Source of the DNA: an uncultured SAR86 cluster bacterium
GTDB taxonomy: Bacteria > Pseudomonadota > Gammaproteobacteria > Magnimaribacterales > D2472
DNA length: 64,000 bases
Assembly: GCA_943788515.1 (NCBI GenBank)
Contig: CALSQM010000001.1
Coordinates: forward strand, 128,501-192,500
Direction: 5' to 3'
This document shows, piece after piece, positions 8,724 to 17,269 of this stretch. Under the pieces are notes generated by a model. It searched no databases. It was given only the letters and a program-made list of their open reading frames with translations, and was not told the origin of the DNA. The translations under genes and the position numbers were made by a program. How positions within the stretch are numbered: the first letter of the stretch is position 1; each line of letters begins with the position of its first letter.

Positions 8724-9725
8724 ATGTTAAATAAGAAATCAATCTTAATTACCGGAGGTACTGGATCGTTTGGTAAAAAATTTATAGAAACAATTTTAAA
8801 TCGCTATCCAGAAGTTAAAAAAATAGTAATATTTTCTCGTGATGAGTTAAAGCAATCTGACTTAAGAATGAAATATCCTTCCGAAGATTTCCCTCAACTT
8901 AGGTTTTTGATTGGTGATGTCAGAGACAAAGATCGAGTAAAAAGAGCCTGTGAGGGTGTCGATGTAATTATCCATGCAGCAGCTATAAAACAAGTAGATA
9001 CCGCGGAATATAACCCAACAGAATGCATTCGTACTAATATTGATGGTGCTGAAAATGTTATTCACGCAGCCTTAGAATGTGGCGTAAAAGATGTTGTTGC
9101 GCTATCTACTGACAAAGCATGTGCTCCTATAAATTTATATGGTGCAACTAAGCTTGTTTCCGATAAATTGTTTACAGCTGCAAATAATATCAAGGGATCA
9201 AAGGATGTTCGATTTAGTGTGGTTAGATACGGTAATGTTATGGGTTCAAGAGGTTCTGTAATCCCATTTTTTATGAAAAAAAAGAGTGAAGGCGAACTTC
9301 CTATTACTCATAAGGATATGACTAGATTCAATATTTCACTTCAAGATGGAGTTAATATGGTTATGTATGCAATTGAGCACCATCTTGGTGGTGAAATTTT
9401 TGTGCCTAAGATTCCTTCTTATAAAATTTTGGATATCGCTGAAGCGATAGCTCCAGATTGTAAGCTAAAAGTTGTTGGAATTAGGCCTGGTGAAAAATTA
9501 CATGAGGAAATGATTACTGATACAGATTCCATAAACACTATTGATTTTGGCAAATATTATGCAATTCTGCCATCTGTATCATTTGCATATTCTGAGGCAG
9601 ATTATTTAGATCACCACAAAGCTTCAAAGGTACCATTTGGATTTAGATATAATTCGGGAACTAATACGGATTGGGAAACAGTAGATTCATTAAGAATAAA
9701 TATAGAAACACATGTTCATCTTTAA
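8724..9725 (+). CDS. pseB: UDP-N-acetylglucosamine 4,6-dehydratase (inverting)
   Basis: First enzyme of pseudaminic acid synthesis: converts UDP-GlcNAc to the 4-keto-6-deoxy-L-arabino-hexulose form with inversion at C5. The protein has the extended-SDR start ILITGGTGSFGKKF, the PseB-type IFSRDELKQSDLRMKYP, and NLYGATKLVSDKLF with the catalytic Tyr and Lys. Length (333) is normal. A good ribosome site (GGAGG) precedes the ATG. pseC follows after 21 bases, which confirms the pathway. Confidence 0.93.
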   Translation: MLNKKSILITGGTGSFGKKFIETILNRYPEVKKIVIFSRDELKQSDLRMKYPSEDFPQLRFLIGDVRDKDRVKRACEGVDVIIHAAAIKQVDTAEYNPTECIRTNIDGAENVIHAALECGVKDVVALSTDKACAPINLYGATKLVSDKLFTAANNIKGSKDVRFSVVRYGNVMGSRGSVIPFFMKKKSEGELPITHKDMTRFNISLQDGVNMVMYAIEHHLGGEIFVPKIPSYKILDIAEAIAPDCKLKVVGIRPGEKLHEEMITDTDSINTIDFGKYYAILPSVSFAYSEADYLDHHKASKVPFGFRYNSGTNTDWETVDSLRINIETHVHL

Positions 9726-9746
9726 CTTTATTTATAGGGCTAGAAA

Positions 9747-10904
9747 ATGATTCCTTATGGTAGACAAGATATTAGTCAGGAAGACATAAACGCAGTAATA
9801 GAAGTCCTTAAGAGTGATTTTTTGACTCAAGGTCCACAAGTACCTTTATTTGAAAAATCCGTAAAAGAGGCTGTAAATGCTAAACATGCTATTGCAGTAA
9901 ATTCAGCTACATCAGCACTGCACATTGCTTGTTTATCCATAGGTGTTGGAAAAGGAGATGTTGTTTGGACAACACCCATAACATTTGTAGCCTCCGCTAA
10001 TTGTGCTTTGTATTGTGGTGCAGATGTTGACTTTGTTGATATTGATCCTAATACATATAATATGAGTTCAAAATTACTTTCGCAAAAGTTAGCACACGCA
10101 AAGCAAAATAATCTGCCATTACCAAAGGTGGTTATTCCAGTTCATTTGTGTGGACAGTCTTGCGAAATGGATAAAATCCATGCTCTAAGTATTGAATATG
10201 GTTTTGCTATTATTGAAGATGCCTCACATGCAATCGGTGGAAAATATAAAGAAAACCCAGTTGGTAATTGCCAATATAGCGACATAACTGTCTTTAGTTT
10301 CCACCCAGTCAAAATTGTTACAACTGCAGAGGGTGGGGTGGCAACAACGAATGATGCAGTTTTAGCAAAAAAAATGGATTTACTTCGAAGCCACGGTATT
10401 ACCCGCGAAGAAAGTCTTATGGAAGAGCCTAGTCATGGTGGCTGGTATTATGAGCAAGTTGATTTGGGTTTAAATTACAGAATGACCGACATGCAAGCAG
10501 CATTGGGCCTAAGTCAAATGTTACGTTTGCATGAATTTGTTGCTAAACGTAATAAGATTGCATCAGTCTATGATGACTCATTAAGCAACCTACCACTAAA
10601 AACTCCATTCCAAATTGAAGATTCGTATTCATCATTTCATTTATATGTCATTCGATTAAAACTAGCTAATATTTCTTTATCGCATAAAGAAGTGTTTGAG
10701 CGTCTACGAGCAAATGGAATTGGTGTAAATTTACACTATATACCGATATACCTCCATCCATATTATAAAAAGCTTGGTTTCAGTAAAGAACAGTTCCCAG
10801 AGTCAAATAAGTACTATCAAGAGGCTATAAGTATCCCTATATTTCATGCTATGACATTTGACCAGCAAAAGCTAGTAGTTCAAGCCTTGACAAAAATAAT
10901 ATGA
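9747..10904 (+). CDS. pseC: UDP-4-amino-4,6-dideoxy-N-acetyl-beta-L-altrosamine transaminase
   Basis: PLP-dependent aminotransferase of the DegT/DnrJ/EryC1 family, second step of the pseudaminic acid pathway. The start IPYGRQDIS, the NSATSALHIACLS segment, IIEDASHAIGG, and the PLP-binding lysine region SFHPVKIVTTAEGG are visible; the C-terminal part shows GIGVNLHYIPIYLHPYY. Length is 385 residues. Its stop overlaps the next gene's start in an ATGA junction, so translation is probably coupled. Confidence 0.93.
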   Translation: MIPYGRQDISQEDINAVIEVLKSDFLTQGPQVPLFEKSVKEAVNAKHAIAVNSATSALHIACLSIGVGKGDVVWTTPITFVASANCALYCGADVDFVDIDPNTYNMSSKLLSQKLAHAKQNNLPLPKVVIPVHLCGQSCEMDKIHALSIEYGFAIIEDASHAIGGKYKENPVGNCQYSDITVFSFHPVKIVTTAEGGVATTNDAVLAKKMDLLRSHGITREESLMEEPSHGGWYYEQVDLGLNYRMTDMQAALGLSQMLRLHEFVAKRNKIASVYDDSLSNLPLKTPFQIEDSYSSFHLYVIRLKLANISLSHKEVFERLRANGIGVNLHYIPIYLHPYYKKLGFSKEQFPESNKYYQEAISIPIFHAMTFDQQKLVVQALTKII

Positions 10905-12517
10905 CTAAAGCCGTCTATCTAATTCAAGCGCGTACGAGTTCTTCAAGACTGCCAGCAAAGGCGCTTCTACCTATTGCTGGTTTACCACTTGTAGTTTTGG
11001 CAGCCAAAAGAGCTGGAAACTTAGGAGCTGAAGTAAAAGTACTAACGTCTTTAGAAGCAAGCGATGATTATCTTTGTCACGTTTTAAGAAAAAATGGAAT
11101 CCCCTTTTTTAGAGGTAACCTAAATAATACTTTGATGCGCTTTGTTGACTCTATGGATGGCTATGATGATGAAACTACTATTGTCAGACTCACAGCAGAT
11201 AATATTTTTCCTGATGGTGAATTTATTCAGCAGTTGTTAGGAGAGTATATAGCAAGAAAGTTAAACTATATTTGCTCTACCGGGGAAGAAAGTGGTCTAC
11301 CTTATGGATTGTCGGCAGAAGCTTTTCAATTGAAAGATATTAGGGAAGCATTAACCTGTAATCTAAGTGACTATTACCTCGAGCATGTAACACCTTATTT
11401 GATTGAAAAATATGGTAGACATTATTTTAATCCTGATAAAAGTATTAAGTTAAATGAACTCTCTTGTACCGTGGATAATCTTACGGACTATTTAAGGATA
11501 GCGGAAATATTTACTCAAGTAGATGATCCAGTTAAGGACTCATATCGAGTTCTCATAAAGCATCTTCAGCAAACAGCAGCGCCCCTTCAGAGAGCGGAAC
11601 TCGTAATTGGTGGCGCACAATTTGGCGGGGTTTATGGGATAAATAATACTGCAGGGCAGCCGAGTTCAAAAGAAATTGAGACTTTGCTTAATACAGCTGA
11701 GTGTGCTGGCGTATCATTGATTGATACAGCACAAATGTATGATAAAAGTGAACTAGAGATTGGTAACTATTTACTTAATGCTAAGCATAATCACTTTAAA
11801 GTGATCACTAAATTATCATCATTGACCGAGCTAAGTATGTCTAGCTCTCCTGAGAAAATAGTTGAAGCTGTTAATAATTCAGTCTCTAACTCTTTGAAAT
11901 TATTAAAAGTCGATAAGCTATATTGCCTTCTACTCCACAGAGCTGACCATTTGACTGATTTTAAAGGATTAATTTGGCAACAGCTTATTAAGCTTAAAGA
12001 GGCAGGTTTGATAGGGGTTCTCGGCGTTTCTGTTCAAACACCTAAAGAATTAGAGCTTGCATTAAATGTTAGTGAGGTTTCTCATATTCAAATGCCTTTC
12101 AATATTTTAGATCATAGATGGGAGTCTGTCATATCGATGTCAAATATTATGCAGAGAGATATTACGATTCATGTTAGAAGCATTTTTCTTCAAGGTCTAC
12201 TGCTAACAGAAAGTGAAGAAAATTGGGCAAAAGCAAATTTTGGCCAACAAGAGTATTATAAAGTTACGCAGTGGTTAAAACGTTTAGTAACTAAATTTGG
12301 CCGAGAAAGTCTCCCTGACCTTTGTTTGGCTTACGTTAGGTCGCAAAAGTGGATAAGTGGTATTGTAATTGGTATGGAAACAGAGGAACAGCTTTTAGAA
12401 AATATAAAGCTTTTATCAACAAAAGAACTCTCTACAGAAGAGCTAATGTTTATATCTGATTCTACTCCAAAATTAGTGGATAATAATTTGAACCCTGCAC
12501 TATGGATAACATCATGA
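10901..12517 (+). CDS. SpsF-type cytidylyltransferase fused to an aldo/keto reductase
   Basis: A 538-residue two-domain protein. Residues 1 to about 225 are a nucleotidyltransferase of the SpsF/acylneuraminate cytidylyltransferase kind (LIQARTSSSRLPAKALLPIAG, then RLTADN). From about residue 233 an aldo/keto reductase begins (LVIGGAQFGGVYG) with the tetrad apparently present: Asp275 and Tyr280 in LIDTAQMYDKSE, Lys in VITKLSS, His in LLLHRAD. In the operon it takes the place expected for PseF, so the first domain probably makes the CMP-activated nonulosonic acid. The reductase half has no place in the canonical pathway and may change a stereocentre or oxidation state together with the next gene's SDR. 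The exact substrates are inferred. Confidence 0.75.
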   Translation: MTKAVYLIQARTSSSRLPAKALLPIAGLPLVVLAAKRAGNLGAEVKVLTSLEASDDYLCHVLRKNGIPFFRGNLNNTLMRFVDSMDGYDDETTIVRLTADNIFPDGEFIQQLLGEYIARKLNYICSTGEESGLPYGLSAEAFQLKDIREALTCNLSDYYLEHVTPYLIEKYGRHYFNPDKSIKLNELSCTVDNLTDYLRIAEIFTQVDDPVKDSYRVLIKHLQQTAAPLQRAELVIGGAQFGGVYGINNTAGQPSSKEIETLLNTAECAGVSLIDTAQMYDKSELEIGNYLLNAKHNHFKVITKLSSLTELSMSSSPEKIVEAVNNSVSNSLKLLKVDKLYCLLLHRADHLTDFKGLIWQQLIKLKEAGLIGVLGVSVQTPKELELALNVSEVSHIQMPFNILDHRWESVISMSNIMQRDITIHVRSIFLQGLLLTESEENWAKANFGQQEYYKVTQWLKRLVTKFGRESLPDLCLAYVRSQKWISGIVIGMETEEQLLENIKLLSTKELSTEELMFISDSTPKLVDNNLNPALWITS

Positions 12518-13308
12518 TTATGTCTGAGATTTTTTCTTTGAAAGGAAAAGTGGCCTTGGTGACCGGAGCTACTGGATATTTAGGAAAGCAAATCGCTTTA
12601 TCACTTGCTGAAGCAGGGGCTGAGGTGATTATTCAGGGCCGTAATAAAATAAAAGTAGAAAGATTTGTTACTGAGCTGAGGGCTAGGGGCTTTGATGCTT
12701 CTGCAGGTGTTTTTGATCTCTTGGATGAAGAAGCAACCAAGCATTTTTTTGAAGTTAATCCCTTAGAAAAATTAAATATATTAGTTAATAATGCTTATGC
12801 TGGGCCAGGTGGAACAATAGAATCTTCTAGTGATCATGATTATACCAATAGTTATGAAATTGGCTTAGTTTCTATTCAAAGGTTGTTTAACATCTTACTG
12901 CCATATCTGCGACAAGGCCATAAATCTGATGAATTAGCAAGTTGTATAAATATCGCATCAATGTATGGTCTGGTATCTCCAGACTTTTCGCTTTATGAAA
13001 ATGCAGCTACCACTAACCCACCATTCTATGGTTCAGTTAAAGCAGCGCTTATTCATTGGACTCGCTATGCTGCTTGTGAATTTGGACTCGAAGGCATTAG
13101 GTTTAACTCAGTTTCTCCTGGCCCATTCCCCAATAGACTCGCTCAAGAAAATAAAGAGTTTATGAGTAAGTTGGAGTGTAAAACTGCTCTTGGTCGCATA
13201 GGAAACGCAGAAGAAATAAAAGGCGTTATTAATTTTTTATCTTCAAATGCTTCTTCTTATGTAACCGGCAGTAATATTGTTATTGATGGCGGGTGGACGA
13301 GCAATTGA
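12502..13308 (+). CDS. SDR-family oxidoreductase of the nonulosonic acid cluster
   Basis: Short-chain dehydrogenase/reductase with the NAD(P) motif TGATGYLGKQIALSLAEAG, the NNAYAG motif, a YGSVKAAL segment that places the active-site Tyr and Lys, and SPGPFPN with the C-terminal YVTGSNIVIDGGW. Start choice is uncertain: ATGs at 12502, 12514 and 12520 are all in frame, and 12520 (MSEIFSLKGKV) sits closest to the usual SDR start; all overlap or abut the end of the fused cytidylyltransferase gene. Its place between pse genes suggests it acts on a nonulosonic acid or its nucleotide-sugar precursor, perhaps as partner of the aldo/keto reductase domain. Confidence 0.8.
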   Translation: MDNIMIMSEIFSLKGKVALVTGATGYLGKQIALSLAEAGAEVIIQGRNKIKVERFVTELRARGFDASAGVFDLLDEEATKHFFEVNPLEKLNILVNNAYAGPGGTIESSSDHDYTNSYEIGLVSIQRLFNILLPYLRQGHKSDELASCINIASMYGLVSPDFSLYENAATTNPPFYGSVKAALIHWTRYAACEFGLEGIRFNSVSPGPFPNRLAQENKEFMSKLECKTALGRIGNAEEIKGVINFLSSNASSYVTGSNIVIDGGWTSN

Positions 13309-13357
13309 TAAGTTGGATTCTGACTAGAATTCTATTTTTAATTTATTAGGCCATAAT

Positions 13358-14431
13358 ATGAAGATTATTATTCGGGTAGACGCTTCTGTTTTTATCGGTA
13401 GTGGCCATGTCATGAGATGCTTAGTCTTAGCAAAACAACTAAGAAGTATTGGTTATACAGTTGTATTTGCACAAAAACTACAAAAGGGTGATTTCATCAG
13501 CTATATTAGTAAGCAGGGCTTTAAGGTTCTAGAACTTAATCAACCAAAAAAATTTATTACACCTTCCTCTAGTGATGACTATTTAGCTTGGCTTCAAGGT
13601 TCTTGGGAAGATGATGCAAATGACTTTATATTAAAGGCTAAAACTGCTGACTTAATTATAGTAGATCATTATAGTTTAGATGACTTATGGGAAAGAAAAG
13701 TATCAAACAAACTAAGTTGTAAGATAGTAGTCATAGATGATTTAGCAAGAGAGCATTATGCTGATTTAATTATAGATCAAACATATGGTAGACAAGCAGA
13801 AGAATATCTTCACAAAAATCCGAAGTCCATTATTTTAGCAGGTAGTGAATTTGCTCTAATCTCTCCAGAGTTTAAACGCATTCGAGATAACTTAAATAAA
13901 AATAGAGCTAACGAAGGTTATAAAAACATTCTTGTATCAATGGGCGGCATTGATTATCCAAATGTAACTATAAAAATTTTAGAAAAGCTTGCTGAAATTA
14001 AAAACAATGATCTGCACATCACTGTTTTGCTTGGGAAGAGGTCACCACATTACAAAAAAATAAAAGATTTTTGTTTTAATAAGAGTGCCTTTACGCATAT
14101 TTTATTTTCGAATGAAATGGCTGATTTAATGAGTTCTCAACACATTGCAATTGGCGCTCCAGGAAGTACCACCTGGGAGAGAGCTTGCATTGGGCTACCT
14201 AGTATTTTAATCCCAATTGCTGAAAATCAGAAAGTTATCGCGAAAAATATCTCCAAAACAGGCGCAGTCTGCTTGCTAAATATAAGTGATATTGAAGAAA
14301 GTTTTCATAACAAGATGGCACTAATTATTCGAAATTGGGAGAGCTTTCATAAAGCCAATTTGAAATTATGTGATGGTCAAGGCTCAACAAAAGTATGTCA
14401 ACATATCATAGATATTTTGGAGAAAGATTAA
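13358..14431 (+). CDS. pseG: UDP-2,4-diacetamido-2,4,6-trideoxy-beta-L-altropyranose hydrolase
   Basis: Removes UDP from the diacetamido sugar in pseudaminic acid synthesis. The GT-B-like hydrolase start IIRVDASVFIGSGHVMRC holds the glycine-rich GSGHVMRCL motif with the catalytic-region His, and VVIDDLAREHYADLIIDQ and GAPGSTTWERACIGLPS are typical of PseG. Length 357. It ends directly at the pseH start with no spacer. Confidence 0.92.
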   Translation: MKIIIRVDASVFIGSGHVMRCLVLAKQLRSIGYTVVFAQKLQKGDFISYISKQGFKVLELNQPKKFITPSSSDDYLAWLQGSWEDDANDFILKAKTADLIIVDHYSLDDLWERKVSNKLSCKIVVIDDLAREHYADLIIDQTYGRQAEEYLHKNPKSIILAGSEFALISPEFKRIRDNLNKNRANEGYKNILVSMGGIDYPNVTIKILEKLAEIKNNDLHITVLLGKRSPHYKKIKDFCFNKSAFTHILFSNEMADLMSSQHIAIGAPGSTTWERACIGLPSILIPIAENQKVIAKNISKTGAVCLLNISDIEESFHNKMALIIRNWESFHKANLKLCDGQGSTKVCQHIIDILEKD

Positions 14432-14863
14432 ATGGTTATATTACAGAAGGCTACAAAAGAAGATATAGATATATTTTATGACTGGCAGAAAAATCCATTA
14501 ACTAGAAAATACTTTCTCAATAATTCAATACCTACTTACACTGAACATTGTAGGTGGATGGAAAATACTTTAAAGAGCAAAGATATTTTGATGTACACAA
14601 TAAATTATGGAAATAGAAAAGTAGGTAGTATAAGATTGAATATAAATGTTAATAAAGCTTTAGTTTCAGTCCTTCTTTCTCCAAATGAGTATGGTAAAGG
14701 TTTTGCGTTTGAGGGGCTAAAGGCAGTGTTAGAATTGCACAAAGAATTTGAATTTGAGGCGTTTATTCGTATCGAAAACAAGGCCTCTCAAAATCTTTTC
14801 ATGAAATGTGGTTTTATACAAATAGAAGAAACTAAGTATATAAAAAAGGCTAAAAGTGAATAA
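14432..14863 (+). CDS. pseH: UDP-4-amino-4,6-dideoxy-N-acetyl-beta-L-altrosamine N-acetyltransferase
   Basis: GNAT-family acetyltransferase of 143 residues that acylates the C4 amine made by PseC. Typical features are DWQKNPLTRKYFLNN near the start, the acyl-CoA motif PNEYGKGFAFEGLKA and the terminal RIENKASQNLFMKCGF. It starts right after the pseG stop and overlaps the following formyltransferase-like gene by 8 bases. Because a formyltransferase-like protein is also encoded, it is open which of the two sets the final acyl group on each nitrogen. Confidence 0.88.
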   Translation: MVILQKATKEDIDIFYDWQKNPLTRKYFLNNSIPTYTEHCRWMENTLKSKDILMYTINYGNRKVGSIRLNINVNKALVSVLLSPNEYGKGFAFEGLKAVLELHKEFEFEAFIRIENKASQNLFMKCGFIQIEETKYIKKAKSE

Positions 14864-15542
14864 AGATAATTACATTGTTGCAGCTACTAAGCCATGGTCA
14901 ATAAACGCATACAAACACATTTGTGAAGATCTACCGAATTGGTACCTAATTAAGCAAAAAGAAGATTTGAGTTTGGAGTTTATTGAGAAGATTGCCCCTA
15001 GATATATATTTTTTCCACACTGGAACTGGATTGTGCCTAATGAAATTTTAAGTAAATATGAATCAGTTTGTTTTCATATGACAGACGTGCCTTATGGAAG
15101 AGGAGGTAGCCCTCTTCAAAACCTAATTATTAGAGGCCACAAAGAAACTAAGTTAACAGCATTGCAAATGACAAATGATTTAGATGCTGGGCCTGTTTAT
15201 TTTAAAGATTCATTATCACTTCATGGGAGTGCTCATGATATTTTTAACCGTGCAGCATCACAAATAATGAAGCTGGCATTTAAAATAGCAGAAACCAACC
15301 CTGCACCAAAAGAGCAAACAGGCGAAGTAACAGTTTTTAATCGAAGAAGGCCGTCAGACAGTGAAATTCCTGAAGAAATGAGTACTGAGCAATTATATGA
15401 TTTCATAAGAATGCTTGATGCGGAGACTTACCCTAAAGCTTACATAAGCTCTAAAGGGTATCGCTTTAATTTCGATGAAGCAAATTTGAGTCCAGCTGGC
15501 AATCTTTCAGCTAGAGTAACTATAACGAATATCAATAAATGA
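14856..15542 (+). CDS. Formyltransferase-like protein (Fmt fold) of the pse cluster
   Basis: Resembles the hydrolase-fold domain of methionyl-tRNA formyltransferase and sugar N-formyltransferases, which transfer formyl from N10-formyl-tetrahydrofolate to an amine. The active-site stretch CFHMTDVPYGRGGSPLQ has the conserved His (74), and NDLDAGPVYF has the conserved Asp (110). The usual Asn two residues before the His is Cys72 here, so either chemistry is altered or this is a separate subfamily. At 228 residues it is shorter than Fmt, with a different C-terminal part. The GTG start overlaps pseH. With the PIG-L gene downstream it suggests N-formyl in place of N-acetyl on the nonulosonic acid; this is an inference. 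Confidence 0.7.
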   Translation: MNKDNYIVAATKPWSINAYKHICEDLPNWYLIKQKEDLSLEFIEKIAPRYIFFPHWNWIVPNEILSKYESVCFHMTDVPYGRGGSPLQNLIIRGHKETKLTALQMTNDLDAGPVYFKDSLSLHGSAHDIFNRAASQIMKLAFKIAETNPAPKEQTGEVTVFNRRRPSDSEIPEEMSTEQLYDFIRMLDAETYPKAYISSKGYRFNFDEANLSPAGNLSARVTITNINK

Positions 15543-16213
15543 ATCAGAAATCTATTTTAGTAGTGGCATCTCATCCTGATGATGAGGTTATTGGATGCGG
15601 TGGCACAATAGCAATGCACACAGCAGCGGGAGATCAGGTTGCTGTTATTTTTATGACAAATGGTGAATCTTCAAGAGGTGAAGCTGTTTCAGCTAATATT
15701 ACAAGCAGAAACAAAGATTGTGAGGAAGCTTTAAAAGTTTTAGGTATTAAGAATGTAATGAAATTTGATTATCCAGACAATATGATGGATCAAGTTCCTT
15801 TGTTAGATGTAACCAAAAGTATAGAAATTGCTATTGACAAATTTAAACCCTCAATAATCTACACTCATTTCTCAGAAGATTTAAATGTAGATCATAGAAT
15901 CACACATCAGGCAGTAATCACAGCCTGTCGGCCTCAGTCATGGTCTCCTGTGAAATCAATATTTTTATTTGAAGTACTATCTGCTACAGAATGGAACTCA
16001 AACTCAAAGAGCAAGTTTAATCCAAACAAATTTGTTGATATTTCAGATTTTTGGTCTACTAAGCTTTTAGCTCTTAACAAGTACAGCAAAGAATTACGAC
16101 CTTTTCCACATAGCAGGAATATCAAAACCATAGAGGCCCTATCTATTTACAGGGGAGCAACCGTAGGACTAAATCAAGCTGAAGCTTTTCAAGTCGAACG
16201 AATAATCGAGTAA
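15539..16213 (+). CDS. PIG-L/LmbE-family N-deacetylase
   Basis: Zinc-dependent deacetylase family acting on N-acetyl sugars. The metal and base motif HPDDE is at residues 12-16 of ILVVASHPDDEVIGCGG, and the third metal ligand region is seen as DLNVDHRITHQA. Length 224 is typical. The ATGA junction with the formyltransferase-like gene ties expression of the two together. In this cluster it could free an amine for re-acylation, or act on a precursor; the substrate is not known. Confidence 0.85.
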   Translation: MNQKSILVVASHPDDEVIGCGGTIAMHTAAGDQVAVIFMTNGESSRGEAVSANITSRNKDCEEALKVLGIKNVMKFDYPDNMMDQVPLLDVTKSIEIAIDKFKPSIIYTHFSEDLNVDHRITHQAVITACRPQSWSPVKSIFLFEVLSATEWNSNSKSKFNPNKFVDISDFWSTKLLALNKYSKELRPFPHSRNIKTIEALSIYRGATVGLNQAEAFQVERIIE

Positions 16214-16216
16214 ACA

Positions 16217-17266
16217 ATGAATAAATTTATATCAATTGATGGAAAGAAAATTGGACCTGATTTTAAGCCTTATATCATCGCTGAACTGTCAGCAAATCAC
16301 AATGGCGATATAGAAAGAGCTTATCAAATCATGGAAAGAGCTGTTGAAGCTGGTGCGGATGCAATTAAGATACAAACTTATACCCATGAGACTATGACCA
16401 TTGACTGTGATCATGAGGATTTCCAGATTAAAGGTGGTTTGTGGGATGGGCAAAGTCTTTATGAATTATATGAAAAAGCGCACCTTCCATGGGAATGGAA
16501 TAAATTACTTTTCGATAAAGCTAGAGAATTAGGAATCACAATTTTTAGTACTCCGTTTGATTCTACGGCAGTAGACCTATTAGAAGAGCTCAATACTCCT
16601 GCATATAAAATAGCATCATTTGAATTAATAGACTTACCTTTAATAGCGAGAGTTGCTAAAACAGGCAAACCAATGATTATTTCTACAGGTATGGGAAATC
16701 TTGATGAAATAGAAGAAGCTATTTTTACTGCCAAAGAAAATGGCTGTACTGAGTTAGTTGTTTTGCATTGCGTTAGTGCATATCCGGTTTCTGCCTCACA
16801 ATATAATTTGGCAACAATTGCTGATATAGCTAACCGTTTTGATGTACTTACTGGTCTGTCAGACCATACCATCGAGAATGCTACATCTGTATCAGCTGTT
16901 GCTCTAGGTGCTTGTTTAATTGAAAAACATGTAACACTTGACAGATCTGGTGGAGGAGCAGACGATAGCTTTTCTTTAGAAATGGATGAATTGGAAGCAT
17001 TATGTAAAGATACTCAAACTGCTTGGGAATCTATTGGGATGGTCAATTATGAGAGAACTGAAGCAGAAAAAGGAAATGTTGCTTTCAGACGATCTATATA
17101 TGTTGTTCAAGATATAAAGGCTGGTGAGCAATTCACTAATGATAACATCCGAATTATTAGACCTGGATTTGGTTTGCCACCCAAGTATTTTGATGAAGTA
17201 CTATGCCATAAGGCCAAAGTGAATATCTTACGAGGTACAGCTCTGACTAGGCAATTGATGAAATAA
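16217..17266 (+). CDS. pseI: Pseudaminic acid synthase
   Basis: Condenses the 6-deoxy hexose released by PseG with phosphoenolpyruvate. It belongs to the NeuB family: PYIIAELSANHNGDIERAY at the start, GADAIKIQTYTHETMTI, FSTPFD, YKIASFE, TGLSDHTI and EKHVTLDR form the TIM barrel active site, and a C-terminal SAF (antifreeze-like) domain begins near RRSIYVVQDIKAGE. The PseI-type GLWDGQSLYELYEKAHLPWEW favours pseudaminic over sialic or legionaminic acid synthase. Length 349 is normal. Confidence 0.93.
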   Translation: MNKFISIDGKKIGPDFKPYIIAELSANHNGDIERAYQIMERAVEAGADAIKIQTYTHETMTIDCDHEDFQIKGGLWDGQSLYELYEKAHLPWEWNKLLFDKARELGITIFSTPFDSTAVDLLEELNTPAYKIASFELIDLPLIARVAKTGKPMIISTGMGNLDEIEEAIFTAKENGCTELVVLHCVSAYPVSASQYNLATIADIANRFDVLTGLSDHTIENATSVSAVALGACLIEKHVTLDRSGGGADDSFSLEMDELEALCKDTQTAWESIGMVNYERTEAEKGNVAFRRSIYVVQDIKAGEQFTNDNIRIIRPGFGLPPKYFDEVLCHKAKVNILRGTALTRQLMK

Positions 17267-17269
17267 AAA

